Assembly: GCA_007844125.1 (NCBI GenBank)
Contig: CM017561.1
Coordinates: forward strand, 60,053,450 to 60,117,449
Direction: 5' to 3'
Source of the DNA: Sinonovacula constricta
Lineage: Eukaryota; Mollusca; Bivalvia; Cardiida; Solecurtidae
Length of the DNA stretch: 64,000 nt
Numbering within the stretch: the stretch's first letter is position 1; every line of letters starts with the position of its first letter. The notes under the pieces were generated by a model, which was not told the DNA's origin, made no database searches, and saw nothing but the letters and a program-made list of their open reading frames with translations. Below are positions 21,529 through 32,675 of the stretch, piece by piece. The position numbers and the translations under genes are program-made.

Positions 21529-21572
21529 GGTGGTATCCAACAGTTTGCTCTTCTATAAAAAGGAGGAAATAA
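21529..21572 (+). mobile_element. MITE-1 copy, 5' end only
   Basis: TTAA followed by AGGTGGTATCCAACAGTTTG, the left terminal sequence of MITE-1. The copy stops at the TA microsatellite, behind which a LINE 3' fragment begins. This suggests deletion or insertion at the TA run. Confidence 0.7.

Positions 21573-21573
<1 letters not shown>

Positions 21574-21626
<53 letters not shown>
21574..21626. repeat. TA microsatellite
   Basis: About 26 uninterrupted TA units between the MITE-1 and LINE fragments. Confidence 0.97.
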
Positions 21627-21629
<3 letters not shown>

Positions 21630-21662
21630 TATGTCAAATGCATGTAACAGTTATTTATCGCT

Positions 21663-22081
21663 GTGTTCGGGAATTTAGGCATTGAACGTGTTTGTAAAAA
21701 TTGTGATAAGAATGAATTTGAAGATGAATTTCACTTTGTTATTAATTGTAAACGTTATAGAAATATCCGTGTTAAATACCTAAATCCATTTTACTATGTT
21801 AGACCTAGCATGTTCAAATTTATTTCACTGCTAAAATCAGTTGATGAACACATTCTGTTTAACCTTTCCAAATATATAAAGGAAGCTACACATTTTGTGA
21901 CTATATAACTAATTAATCAGATCATCCTCATTATTGCTATGACTTGTTGTATCATGATGAACACCAATAATTTGATATTATGATATTGTTAACGTGACAC
22001 GATTTCATGTATTACATTGTAAATTGATGACTATGTACAATGTTTGTACTTGTCAAATAAATGTTCTGTTCTGTTCTGTTC
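21663..22081 (+). mobile_element. LINE 3' fragment with TTCTG tail
   Basis: The last 78 codons of a LINE ORF (to TAA near 21908) contain the knuckle C-x2-C-x9-H-x4-C (VCKNC...FHFVINC). The spacing is identical to that of the element at 15248. A 3' UTR follows, then AATAAA (about 22057) and three TTCTG units (to 22081). The sequence is distinct from the first element, so it is a relative and not a duplicate. It is severely 5'-truncated and cannot be functional. Confidence 0.8.
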
Positions 22082-22205
22082 ATATTTTCTGCACAAACTC
22101 GTACTTAAGTCTGTGGTAAGATTTTAAATACTTCCTATATTGTTTGGGGGAAAAAACTGCGAAAAAGTTCTTTTTTTCTTTTTTTTTTCTCTTTAAACCA
22201 ATAAA

Positions 22206-22515
22206 CCGGACCTGGTAGAGCAATCGGTAGAGCGTCGGCTCTAGGTACGGGTTGCCCCGGGTTCGATCCCGGGCCGCGACATACTAAAGTCGTTAAAATG
22301 GTAGTGGTATTGCTCCATTGCTAACGCCCAAGCAAATATAAGGGTAGTTCCACGACTGGTTGGCCCGGTGTCAGGATAATGTGACTGGGTGTGGTTTCAT
22401 GCCAGGTGTTCATGGCATGCTATACACAGTGAAGGCAGCACTATATCTGCTTCAAGTGGACACCGTCTCCAGATAACTGAAAAACTGTTGGTGGGACGAT
22501 AATCCCAATAAAAAA
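22206..22515 (+). mobile_element. SINE-B copy, tRNA-derived
   Basis: The tRNA-like head has an A box (TAGAGCAATCGGTAGAGCG region) and a near-perfect B box (GGTTCGATCCC). A body follows, with 'catggcatgctatacacagt' and 'caagtggacaccgtctcc', then an AACAAC-rich tail. A second copy at 36552-36850 is collinear over about 280 bases. Confidence 0.8.
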
Positions 22516-22555
22516 ACAAACAACAACAACAAACAAACCCATAAATAAGCACAAT

Positions 22556-22840
22556 ACTGATCTCTACTAAAAATAGATATCGACGCGAGAGCGGACTACC
22601 CGGATGACGACATAACGTGAAATCGAAAGAAAGTTGTCACGTGTAGTTGTGTTTTTTTTAGTTTAAAAATAGCTGTCTCTGCAGAGTGGCTTGGATAGAA
22701 AATACGTTTGCAATGAGTGTGGATTTATGCTTCACTGTACACACTGGCATCAATTATGCAGGACCTTTCCATATAACAATGATTTATTTGGTTATTTTAG
22801 GGGGGGGGGGGGACTTTTATCCAGACTGTCGGATACCAAC
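22556..22840 (+). mobile_element. MITE-1 copy, 5'-truncated
   Basis: Begins in the internal 'ctaaaaatagatatcgacg' phrase and ends in GTCGGATACCAAC with TTAA at 22841. A run of 12 G (22801-22812) replaces the A-rich stretch seen in other copies. Confidence 0.75.
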
Positions 22841-22844
22841 TTAA

Positions 22845-23880
22845 ACAAGTAAATGCAAATAGAAACTTTGTCTAAGACCAATATTATGATAAGAAAGACG
22901 CTCCAGTTGGAACAAAAGTTCACATTAAATTTTAAATGTGTATTTAAATTATTGCGTCATCACCGAGCCAATCAGTGTACTGTTTATGACTGACATATGT
23001 ACATGACATATATTACCACATGCGTAGTTCGGAGATAAAGTCGGGCTTTGGACTTATAATGGCTTAATAGGCTGAACAGTGCCGTTGCTGATGTGTTGTT
23101 ATTGTTGTTTTTGTTTGTTTGTTTGTTTTATTTTGTCTTTTGGTTCATATTCGACCAACTCTTAACAGGTCGCTTTAAATGTTGAAAGAGGACTAAACGT
23201 CTTAGTTCTTTTAAAAGAGCGACAAGAAATACTTATAAAATACTAATTATAAAAAAATATAATTATAAAAATATAATTATAAAAATAAATGCACCATTAT
23301 TTATTCATATGTTCTTCACAACCTGAATATTGTAGTTATGACTATGAACTTTTAAATGTTATTTAAACCCGTTCTTGTTGTTCTGTCAGAAACAAAAACT
23401 TTACTCCGAATACCGCCGAATAGTTACGAACGATAAAAAGTTGTAATCAATGACTTCACCGCAAAGTATACGCTATATGTACTGTTAATATCAATCCGCG
23501 TCTTCATAGTTGAGAATATAGAAATGTTGAAAATCACAAAAATGACTCTTCTAACGTTTCATCTTCTCGTCTGTTCAAAACGCTGTATTAACAGTCTAAG
23601 CAAGTCGGACCGACTTTGTAAAAAAAGAAAAGAAAATGGGCGCTATGACAAATCAACTAATTGCCAATGAAGAAGTCTTTCTTTTTGGTCAAATGGCACG
23701 TTTTCTTAGCGTTAATAAAATAAGGCGGTTTAACTAAAATGACAGGTTGCGGCAAATCCACTTGCGCAAGTATGCATTAACGAGTTTTGTCCCTTGATTG
23801 GTTTATCTCTTATGTTATGGATAAATTGCTAACGACTTCATACTAAATATAAGGCGGTGAAAAATCACATGTTTGTTGTT
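22845..23880. other. Non-coding stretch
   Basis: No recognised gene. It contains GTTT and AAATATAATTATAA short repeats (around 23100 and 23250-23290). Confidence 0.5.
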
Positions 23881-23904
23881 GTTGTTTTTGTTTGTTGTTG
23901 TTTT

Positions 23905-24090
23905 CAACATATCGCAGCGGCCAATTATGATCATAATAGCGACGCCCAGCTGTCTTGGTGGAGGAATATTTGTACGGCTAGATCCACCGGTACACTGCAG
24001 GTCAGCTGGAATACTTGCTTACATTAAGTCCTTCGCCCTGAACGGAACTCGAACCCACGCAGTGGGAGGCTAAGCGGTCAGAGGAGTAAC
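23905..24090 (-). mobile_element. SINE-C copy, reverse
   Basis: Read on the minus strand it has a B box-like GGTTCGAGTTCCGTTC region, a body with 'cgtcgctattatgatcataa', and an AACAAC-rich tail (plus-strand GTTGTT at 23876-23905). It matches the copy at 47972-48165 over most of its length. Confidence 0.7.
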
Positions 24091-24113
24091 AAATCTGTGA
24101 TTTTACCACTACT

Positions 24114-24364
24114 AACCGGATGGTCATATCACGTGATCTCAAAAGAAAGTGGTCCCGTGGTTTTCTTAATTTACTAACAGCGAACTGTGCAGCTTGGCTC
24201 GGATAGAAAATAATGTTTTGTACTTGCAAGGGATTGAGGCGTTCTCTTTTCACATGGATGAAAGGCTCCAATAAACAACATTTCGTGAGATCTGTTCAGG
24301 TAACAACACTTATTCTGATTACATAAGAGAAAGAAAATTGGTCCAATACTGCCGAATACCACCT
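24114..24364 (+). mobile_element. MITE-1 copy, 5'-truncated
   Basis: Shares 'cacgtgatctcaaaagaaagtgg' and the downstream 'tcggatagaaaataatgtttt' phrase with other copies. It ends in GCCGAATACCACCT, a diverged right terminus. It directly abuts the reverse SINE-C copy. Confidence 0.7.
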
Positions 24365-24452
24365 CTAACACTAACAGACAAAGTCAAGAAGCTATACTGC
24401 GGAGAGAAAAATATTCAAACTGTTAAAACAATTGAAATTAGAATAATACAAA

Positions 24453-24670
24453 GAACAAGGAGAGAAGAAGAAGAGGAAGAAAAAGAAGAGGAAGAAAAAG
24501 AAGAAAAGTAGAACAAGAAAGAAAAAGAAGAACCAGAAAATAAAAGTGGCAAAAAGAAGTAGAAGAAATGGAAGAAGAAGATAATGCTGCTGCTGTGCTG
24601 CTGCTACTGCTGCTGCTGCTGCTGATGATGATGAAGGCCAAAAAGAAGAAGAAAAGAAAAAGAAGAGACG
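24453..24670. repeat. Purine-rich GAA/GAAAA tract with CTG block
   Basis: Polypurine sequence on the plus strand, interrupted by a CTG/GCT block at about 24588-24630. Long Ser/Phe frames on the minus strand here are compositional artefacts. Confidence 0.85.
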
Positions 24671-25155
24671 AAGAAGACTCAAAACTATACAAGAAATTGT
24701 TTGATTGTTGTCCTACTACACCATAGCAAAAAAATGACAAATATCTTTCATTCGATAAAATACATGCACTTTACGTTTATAACAATCTTAAAGGCGTTTA
24801 CCTTGTTCAATAGGTAAGTATATGTTTGCTATTTTATGACATTATCCAGTGGCGAGAAAAAAAAAGAAATTCATGTTTGCTGTTGACTTTTTTTCTAAGC
24901 CAAATAACTTTTCATGTGATACTTTTTAAAGATTGAAACATAAGTATGGAAAAGGTTTATAGAACATCCGGGAAATGAGTTCGTCTTCTTTTGTTCTGAT
25001 ACGTATCCCGCTATGTGTGTTGTCGAGTCAGTCAGAAAAGATTGGATCTACCTACAAGATAGCGCCATTAGAAAGTATTGAACAAGTAATAGCAAGAAAT
25101 AAAAATCACATCACCGCATTTTTTATTTTGTTGTTGCTGCTTTTCTTTATTCTGT

Positions 25156-25520
25156 TAGTAGAAGTAGGAGTAGAAATAGTAGTAGTAGAAGTAGTAATAG
25201 TAGTAGTAGTAGTAGTAGTAATAGTAGTAGTAGTAATAGTAGTAGTAGTAATAGTAATAGTAATATTAGTAGTAGAAGTAGAAGTAGTAGTAGTGTTAGT
25301 TGTAGTAATAATAGTAGTAGTAGTAAAATTAGTAGTAGTAATAGTAGTAGTAGTAGAAGTAGAAGTAGAAGTAGTAGTAGTAGTAGTAGTAGTACTAATA
25401 GTAGTAGTCGTAAAAGTAGTTGTAGTAATAGTAGTAGTAGTAATAGAAGTAATGGTAGTAGTAGTAGTAGAAGTAGTAGAAGTAGTAATAGTAGTAGTAG
25501 TTAGAGTAGTAGTAGTAGTG

Positions 25521-25568
<48 letters not shown>

Positions 25569-25569
25569 A

Positions 25570-25623
<54 letters not shown>

Positions 25624-25841
25624 AAGTAGTAGTAGTAATAGTAGAAGTAGTAAAAGTAGTAGTAGTAGTAGTGGTAGTAGTAGTAGTAGTAGTAGTAGTA
25701 ATAGTAGTAGTGAAAGTAGTAGTAGTAGTAATAGTAGAAGTAGTAAGAGTAGTAGTAGTAGTGGTAGTAGTAGTAGTAGTAGTAATAGTAGTAGTAGTGG
25801 TAGTAGTAGTAGGAGTAGGAGTAGGGGTAGTAGTAGTAGTG

Positions 25842-25884
<43 letters not shown>

Positions 25885-25926
25885 AAGTAGAAGTAGAAGT
25901 AGTAAAAGTAGTAGTAGTAGTACTTA

Positions 25927-25979
<53 letters not shown>

Positions 25980-26126
25980 ATGAAGTAGTAGTAGTAATAG
26001 TAAGAGTAGTAGTAGTAGTGGTAGTAGTAGTAGGACTAGGAGTAGTAGTAGTAGTGGTAGTAGTAGTAGTAGTACTTGTAGTAGTAGTAGAAGTAGTAGT
26101 AGCAATAGTAGTAGAAGTAAGAGTAA

Positions 26127-26179
<53 letters not shown>

Positions 26180-26334
26180 AAAGTAGTAGTAGTAGAAGTA
26201 GTAATAGTAGTAGTAATAGTAGTTGTAGTAGTACCTATAGTAGTAGTAGTAGTAGTAGTAGTACTTATAGTAGTAGTAGTAGTTGTTGTTGTAATAATAA
26301 TAGTAGTAGTAGTAGTAGTAGTAGTAGTAGCAGT

Positions 26335-26335
<1 letters not shown>
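25156..26335. repeat. Giant GTA triplet array
   Basis: Nearly 1.2 kb of (GTA/TAG/AGT)n with scattered AGA, AAT and GGT variants. All six frames show long homopolymer-like peptides (Val, Tyr, Thr, Ser), which are artefacts. The short 5' segment from 24975 with a mixed composition is not convincing as a gene. Confidence 0.98.

Positions 26336-26364
<29 letters not shown>
26334..26364. repeat. AGA triplet run
   Basis: About ten AGA units directly joined to the end of the GTA array. Confidence 0.95.
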
Positions 26365-26365
<1 letters not shown>

Positions 26366-28480
26366 TTGGTAGAAGTTGTAGTAGTGTTTATTTTTGCTGT
26401 TGTTGATGTTAACATATCTCAGCAATACAGGTATTTTTGGTAATTCCACCGACGCTGTCATATTTTTATGGAGAAACTGTAGAAGTATTCTGGGAAGACC
26501 CACCGACGCACCTCTGGTCCCCTAACATTTATATATCTATAAATACACATTTTAATACCGCTACACATGAAACAATAATTCTACAATTTGCATTCTGTTT
26601 AATGTATTAATTAGATTTTATTACAAAAAGTGAATTTATAACAAAATGTCGATTCGTCATCACGTCATCATAGGATTTATTAACATTGAAATGCAATGGT
26701 TACTTTTTAATGTAGTGTTGTTGTCGTTGATTGTTTTGTTGTTGTTGTCGTCTCGTTGTTGTTTTAGTCGTTGTTGTTGTTGTATCAATTTCTGAATTGC
26801 ATTCCTTTGTATCCCCCCTCCCCAAAAAATAAAATAAAAATAAAATAAAAATGAAATTTACCCTGCAACAAATGCCGATAACTTTAGTAGTTTTCCAGAT
26901 CAGTAAGCTAAAAGGACATACAAACAAAAGATCAGACCAAAGGAATCGCTCACAGTTTTATTTGTTTTAGGCAATCAAACAACGGACAGGTTACGCAACT
27001 AAATTTAAAGGTAATATACCGATGTTATTGTGTGAAATCGTTGTGCCAGTCTATTGACCCTGCAGCAAATTGTTCTCCTTTTTCCTATCGTGTCAATAAA
27101 ACTTGAACTAGTCTTGTAAACTACGTCATTGTTACGTAATGACACTATTATGTGAAGATTGATTCAAAACGTTTGTCTGTTTGTTTTGTTTGTGTGTTGT
27201 TGTTTTTTAAGTTTTTTTTTTCTGAAAAGCAATTGACTCCAAAACAGTAAAGTACTTGACAATCATGCTTTAAATTAACCTTAGGAAGTTCAAAGTATAT
27301 TCTATTTATTTCACAGTTTTTATTATCGACAGTAGGCCTATGTATGCTATGAATCAATTGGCTCTTTTATCCTGACAAACTAAAAAATAGTTTTTGCTTT
27401 GTAATACATTTAAGTATGTGAAAGCGATGTATTGAAACAAACTCTAACACAATACCCGAAGTTTATAACCCGACATATTAACTCTTATTATTGAAAAGAG
27501 CTGTTCACTTTTGCCTTAAAACTTATAATAGCATTAAACGGTCCGCAGAATAAATAATTGTGCCGGAGATTATCGGACAATGACGGAGACAATCGAATAA
27601 TGACGGGAATTACCGTAATATACCGAAGAACGGCTGGGTAGCAGTAGCAGTATCAGCGAAGATTCTTGCGTTACTTAGGCAGGAAACTAAGAAGAAAGTA
27701 CACAAGATAAGGGGATGAGAAGAAAACCACACATTTATCTACCTCGCTCCATCATCAAATTCTATTAAATTATATCGTATGGCGACCTTTTTGTCGAAGC
27801 CGTAGCATCATTTGTGTTTTTGTCGACAGTTCTCAGGTGATTTAGGAATTAGCGTAATAATTAAGAAGCTAGCTCGGACACGCCTTCTGCAGTCTCATCC
27901 TATAAGCCAGTATTATTACCTGACGCAAATATCACGTGACTTAGGGAAAGGTTGAAAAAATGGCGATGGCCGCATGAAGGAGCGTTGAAAGAATTTCATT
28001 TGATAATCCGTTAAAGAATTATCCGTTAAAAGGTGTCGGGATTGTGCGATCGGGAATCTGGGAGAAAAGAGCGCTGATAAGAAGAAATTGTGGAGGTTGT
28101 TAGTGAAGTTGAATCATTGTAACCATGGAAATAAGGACTAGAAGATCTCTTCCATGGAAATAGGATGTGGTGGATGTAGAATGTATTCAGGACACCCGGG
28201 TGAGTTGTAACCGCATACCGCTCTCTCGATAAACGTTCTATTTACATAAATTTTGTACCCGACTAGAAACAGTCTACATTGTACGTATATAGCTTGACTG
28301 GTCAGTCCAGGAACGAGGGATGGTGAACAATATCACGATCTTCTCCTACTCACAGGGAGTGTTTAGTTAATGTATTTTGTTTCTTGAAGTGATTCAGATT
28401 AATGTTATAAAAAAAATCGAGCCGGTTTTAACTGAGTAACTGAAAACGCTGAACTTGTGATTTCGTTATTTTGACTTTTG
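26365..28480. other. Non-coding stretch with possible CpG-richer part
   Basis: Up to about 27500 it is ordinary AT-rich spacer with GTT repeats near 26715-26785. From about 27540 to 28330 base composition is more even and CpG is more frequent, as in a promoter or untranslated exon, but no frame is convincing. Confidence 0.45.
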
Positions 28481-28503
28481 CTTCCGATGAAAGGCCACAA
28501 AGA

Positions 28504-28522
28504 TGAGCTTATCTGAACGCAG
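28504..28522 (+). CDS. Possible short first coding exon
   Basis: ATGAGCTTATCTGAACGCAG is followed by a donor-like GTAATTATC. It encodes Met-Ser-Leu-Ser-Glu-Arg and would leave phase 2. It lies downstream of the CpG-richer stretch. No matching next exon was found, so this is only a pointer. Confidence 0.15.
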
Positions 28523-28835
28523 GTAATTATCATATGTGTGTTGTTTAAGGTGACTTAAGTGGAGTGTTTGATATACTTCTTTTGTTTTCTTGACGCAGAA
28601 AAGATTTTTTTTTTAATTAGAGTCTCTCTCTAAAATGTTAAACAGAATAACTTTGGCATTGTTGTTTTAATTTTTTTTCAAAGAGCTAAACTGTGTCAGT
28701 TTGTAAACAAAATGATAGATTAAGGCAAGGACATCTAAAGTGCACCCAAGTATGAAGAGGAACATTGTGTAGAGGTCTTCTACTGACTTGCGGCCCGCCG
28801 GTGGTTCTTTAAAGATATTTGTCAGTGGTCATTTT

Positions 28836-28850
28836 CTGGATCCGCCCCTG
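28836..28850. repeat. hAT-type terminal sequence fragment
   Basis: CTGGATCCGCCCCTG is the right terminal sequence of hAT-like short elements (compare 40940-41218). Its left partner was not found nearby. Confidence 0.45.
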
Positions 28851-29351
28851 ATATTTACATATAATCTAGTGATCAGACATACTAGTTTTTACTTTTATTA
28901 ATTGTGGTTCAATAAATGTTTGCCTTTTAAAGAAAACTTTGGAAGAATTGCAAGTTTGGCAAACTGCGGTACTATATATTGCATGTGAACGTTAATGGGA
29001 GAAAAACTACTTAAAGCCATTAAATTAGGTTATGGTAGACCAGAAACAACTTAATAAAGTAGCAGAATACAAGTAATACTTTGCACTATCTTGTATATAT
29101 GTTTTCAATGCCAGGTAGTAAGTTTTTGATATTTGTTTCCATGTTTATGTGTTTTCGTGCGTGTGTTGTTTTTTGTTTGTTGTTGTTGTTGTTGTTTTTG
29201 TGTTGTTGTTGTTGTGTTGTTATAATCTTGATGTTGTTTTTGTTTTTGTATGTTTTGTTTTAAGAAAGAAAATCTTTAAGACATAGAATTGTGTCTAAAA
29301 GCAGAACGTTACCAAGCCTTGCGACGTAGGCGAACACACGTAACATTGACA

Positions 29352-29712
29352 TTAAAGGTGATATCGTGCAGTTTACAGGTAAATGCATATAACAAAATAT
29401 TATGCCTGAATGTAAAAATCTGGGTATACAAAACTGTAAAACTCATCATTTTTTATCTAAGTTTGGCGATTTAAACACAGTCTTAATTGTCTGACAGTAG
29501 AAATTATCTAAAAATATCCACGATTTCTGCTAAAAATAGATATCGACGCCGGAGCTGATTACCCGGATGATTATACATTATGTAACGTGATCTAAAAAAC
29601 AAGTGGTCACGTGTTGTTGTTGTTGTTTTGTATTAAATAGCTAACTGTATCGCTTGGATAGGTAATACAGTTTTGTACTGACGAGTGGGGTGTTATACTT
29701 CACTTTTCACAT
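29352..29712 (+). mobile_element. MITE-1 copy, 3'-truncated
   Basis: TTAA and AGGTGATATCGTGCAGTTT at the left end. The internal 'ctaaaaatagatatcgacg' and 'ggataggtaatac' phrases are present, and the copy stops near 29712 where a second copy starts. A GTT run (29613-29630) is a local insertion. Confidence 0.7.
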
Positions 29713-29984
29713 GACTTAAATAAAATATGTAACAACATCTTACCCCTGTTCTGGGATATTTGTGCATAATTCCAGCATAAACTTTAGTGTAAGTAAATGT
29801 TGTTTGTAACATTCCCTGAATTGTAAGTCCGTACAAATCATCTAGCGTCAATATTTTCAAATCTATCAATAAAACTGCTAAAACTAGAGATCTACGACAC
29901 AGCAAATTACACGGAATTTTGATTTAACGTGATCTCAAAAGTAAGTGATCACGTGGTTTTCTTAGTTAAAAATATAGCTAAACA
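29713..29984 (+). mobile_element. MITE-1 copy, left part, interrupted by SINE-A
   Basis: Starts at a position equivalent to about 30 bases inside MITE-1 and runs to 'aaaaatatagctaaaca'. The sequence is then broken by SINE-A and resumes at 30547 with 'aaatagcgaactgtg'. Confidence 0.75.
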
Positions 29985-30262
29985 GCCGCAATAGCTCAAA
30001 TGGTAGAGCGGCGGCTTGCGGATCGGGAGGTCGCGGGTTCAAACCCCTGGCCGGGTCAAACCAAAGATTTTAAAGTTGGTAGTAGTGGCGTCTCTCCTAA
30101 CGCTTGGGGCTAAAGGGACAGCATTACGTCTGACTCGTCGGTATCAGTATAACGGACCGGCCGGGCTCAGTCCCTGGGCACCTCATACGTGCCCCTGCGC
30201 TATAATGATAGAAATGCCGCTGCACAGTATCGGCAGAAATGCCGCAAAATCCCAAGCCCTTT
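29985..30262 (+). mobile_element. SINE-A copy inserted in MITE-1
   Basis: Near-full SINE-A: A box TAGCTCAAATGG, B box GGTTCAAACCC, and the body shared with 375-650. It is better preserved than the first copy. Its position inside MITE-1 dates it after that MITE insertion. Confidence 0.85.
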
Positions 30263-30502
30263 TAATTTGAAATAATAAAAAGTACAAATTTATCTCAGAC
30301 TTCGGTCAACATACAGGAAATATTATTATTATTATAATAATTATTATTATTGCAATAACTGCCTTGCTGTCTACCCTATCTTTGTAAACATGCTTACGTA
30401 ATAGATTGCACAATAAAACAACAGCAACAAAACCACAACATCCCTAGAGCTCAGATTAAAGAAATACAGGATTTTTTAATCACTTAGTTCTACTTCATTA
30501 TG

Positions 30503-30546
30503 AAATGTCGTTGCACAGTATCGGCAAAAATGCCAGCAAATCCCCA
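30503..30546 (+). mobile_element. SINE-A 3' tail fragment
   Basis: Repeats the end of SINE-A ('gaaatgtcgttgcacagtat' and 'ggcaaaaatgcc') about 280 bases after the first end. It may be left from a second SINE insertion, or be the distal part of one copy that later received an insertion at 30263-30502. Confidence 0.7.
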
Positions 30547-30724
30547 AAATAGCGAACTGTGTAGCATGGCTTAGATAGGAAATACATGTTTGTAATAACG
30601 GTCGGAGAGTAATGCTTCACACTTCATCAATGAGCAGAATTTCGCGGGATCATTTACTGTAACAATAATTTATTTGGATATTTGAGAGAGAAAAATGGGT
30701 TTCACACTGCCGGATACCAACTTT
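30547..30724 (+). mobile_element. MITE-1 copy, right part after SINE-A insertion
   Basis: Continues the copy that begins at 29713 and ends with GCCGGATACCAACT next to TTAA. Confidence 0.75.
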
Positions 30725-31084
30725 AAAGGGTGCAAAGATTAACATATGGCAGTTATTTAGTGCAAAGCCATTAATGCCCATTTAATACTACAAAACCTAT
30801 TTAAGGTAGAACAGTAGGTCAAAAACACGGAGACGAGATAACAGCTGCCTTCGTCACATATAAGGTTAAGATGGTAGCATCAGATTACTTGTTGACTTGT
30901 CCAAACTAGATTTAGAGCAATTCAATTCATTTCACATGCCTTATTACAGCTGATATCACTGTGATTTCATGCAAAGAAATATACGTGCCACTCTACCGCA
31001 CCCTGTTTCAGATGACTTTTATCTGAGACAGCAAAAATAGATTATAACGGCAGCCATAAATCCCGAATTATAGCAAAGGAAACA

Positions 31085-31400
31085 TAGTTCAAATTCTCAA
31101 TACCGAGTCAAAGACATAGAAAACATAATTAAAACTTTAAAAACCAAGTCAAAGAAATGTAAAACCCGATTCAAAGCATTTGAAGTTAAACTATTGAGTA
31201 AGATATCAAAGCTATAATAAAATTAGTCAAGACTATAAACTATCAAGTCAAACAGTGCAAAACAAAGTTCAAAATTTAAATACCTAGTCAATGCCATGGG
31301 CAACTTAGTACAAACTTTACATACACTGAATCAAACTAACATTTAACACTGAATCAAAACAATGGAAAATTTAGTTCAACCCTTAAATACCGAATCAGTG
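31085..31400. repeat. Degenerate minisatellite, about 40-bp unit
   Basis: Roughly eight diverged copies of a unit resembling 'agttcaaactttaaatacc' plus 'gagtcaaagcaatggaaaa'. The recurring anchors are 'gtcaaa/atcaaa' and 'tacc/cactgaatc'. Confidence 0.7.
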
Positions 31401-31470
31401 CAAAAGAAATTATTCCGGCAGTCCTGCCAGTGTCATTTAAGAACTGCGACTGGAAATTCATTTCAATTAA

Positions 31471-31963
31471 AGGTGATATCCGACAGTTTGCCTATATAAA
31501 ATACAGGTACCAATATCTAACGACCGCTTTGGAGAATTTAGTCATACTTGTTGCATTAGCCCATACTTTAGTCGTTATCAATACGATTTCCAACACTAAG
31601 CTTTATTGTTAGGCTGTACTCATCACGAAAGAAAATCTCTAAATGTTCAGTCTTTCCAATTCTATAAAAAGCACAATTGTGATCTCTGCTAAAAATAGAT
31701 ATCGATGTCAGAGCGGATAAACCAGATGACTATATAAAAGTAAGTGGTCACATGGTTTTCTGAGTTAAAAAATAGATATCTCTGCAGCGTGGCTCGGATA
31801 GGAAACACTTGTTTGCAATGGCGAGTAGGGGTTTAACCTTGACTGTTTACAGAGATCTTTGGCAATAATGAACAACATTTTGCAAGACCTTTTCAGGTAC
31901 CAATTAGGCTACTTATTTGGTATTTGAGAATTTATTTTTTGGACCAAACTGACGGATTCCACT
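31471..31963 (+). mobile_element. MITE-1 copy, near full length
   Basis: TTAA at 31467-31470, then AGGTGATATCCGACAGTTTG. The right end is AAACTGACGGATTCCACT, followed by TTCA (mutated TTAA). Length is 493 bases. Confidence 0.85.
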
Positions 31964-32589
31964 TTCAAACCCAAAATGCCGACGGAACACATAGCCACCA
32001 CGCTATGAAAGACAGCTTGTGTTTCTTAGATTGCCGGTCAGCTCATTGTCCGAAGACGGTAACAATTTGATCAAAATAATCAAAAAAGATAAAAACTGCA
32101 AAAATACAAAGGAAGCCAACCAGGATATAGCTCGCGTGAGTCGCTTTCTAATGTGAATCTAATTATGAATGCTTGCCGGGATGACCGTGTATGTTTTTTC
32201 CGACAAGAAGTACATTGTAATTACAATGTAGCCATAGTTTGTCTTTATGTCATTAAACATGCATTTTCTCACGTAATGTAAATAAACAGCTGACTGTAAT
32301 CGTTGCCCACTTGTGATGGCGGAATGTAGCGCCCCGGACGCGTAGGAATACATTGTTTCGCTTGCCGTTTTTAGCGATGAAAGTTGTACAAATGTTACTA
32401 CATATTGCTAGCTGCTGAACTTTTTTTTCTAGGGTGTCAATTTTTATTACAGAAAAAAACAACGGTTTTTATTATGACTTATACAATTTTAAATTTCAAA
32501 TTTCAAATACAGTACGAAAATGGCTTGCTAATAACAATGGTACAAGCTTAACATTACTTTTCTCGTGGATGTAGGTACCCATTAACAGC
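31964..32589. other. Non-coding stretch
   Basis: No gene recognised. ACATTGTAATTACAATGT at about 32210-32227 is a perfect 18-base palindrome. Confidence 0.5.
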
Positions 32590-32675
32590 TTTTTGCTGGA
32601 TATTTTCGGGTAACAATAATTTATTTGAGTGCATGAGAAGGAAAATGGTCCAAACTGTCGATACTAATTTTAATC
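32590..32675 (+). mobile_element. MITE-1 copy, 3' end only
   Basis: Contains 'gggtaacaataatttatttg' and ends in ACTGTCGATACTAATTTTAA, a diverged right terminus. It overlaps the 3' end of the minus-strand hypothetical ORF at 32621-33100. Confidence 0.65.

Noticed and set aside
22206..22280. Possible tRNA gene
   Set aside because: The A and B boxes belong to a SINE head; homology to another locus continues 200 bases past the tRNA-like part.
24975..26503. Long frames of Val, Tyr, Thr or Ser over the GTA array
   Set aside because: They are the direct translation of a triplet repeat in all frames, with no independent coding signal.
29985..30060. Possible tRNA gene
   Set aside because: Same reason: it is the head of a SINE-A copy with a family-specific body.
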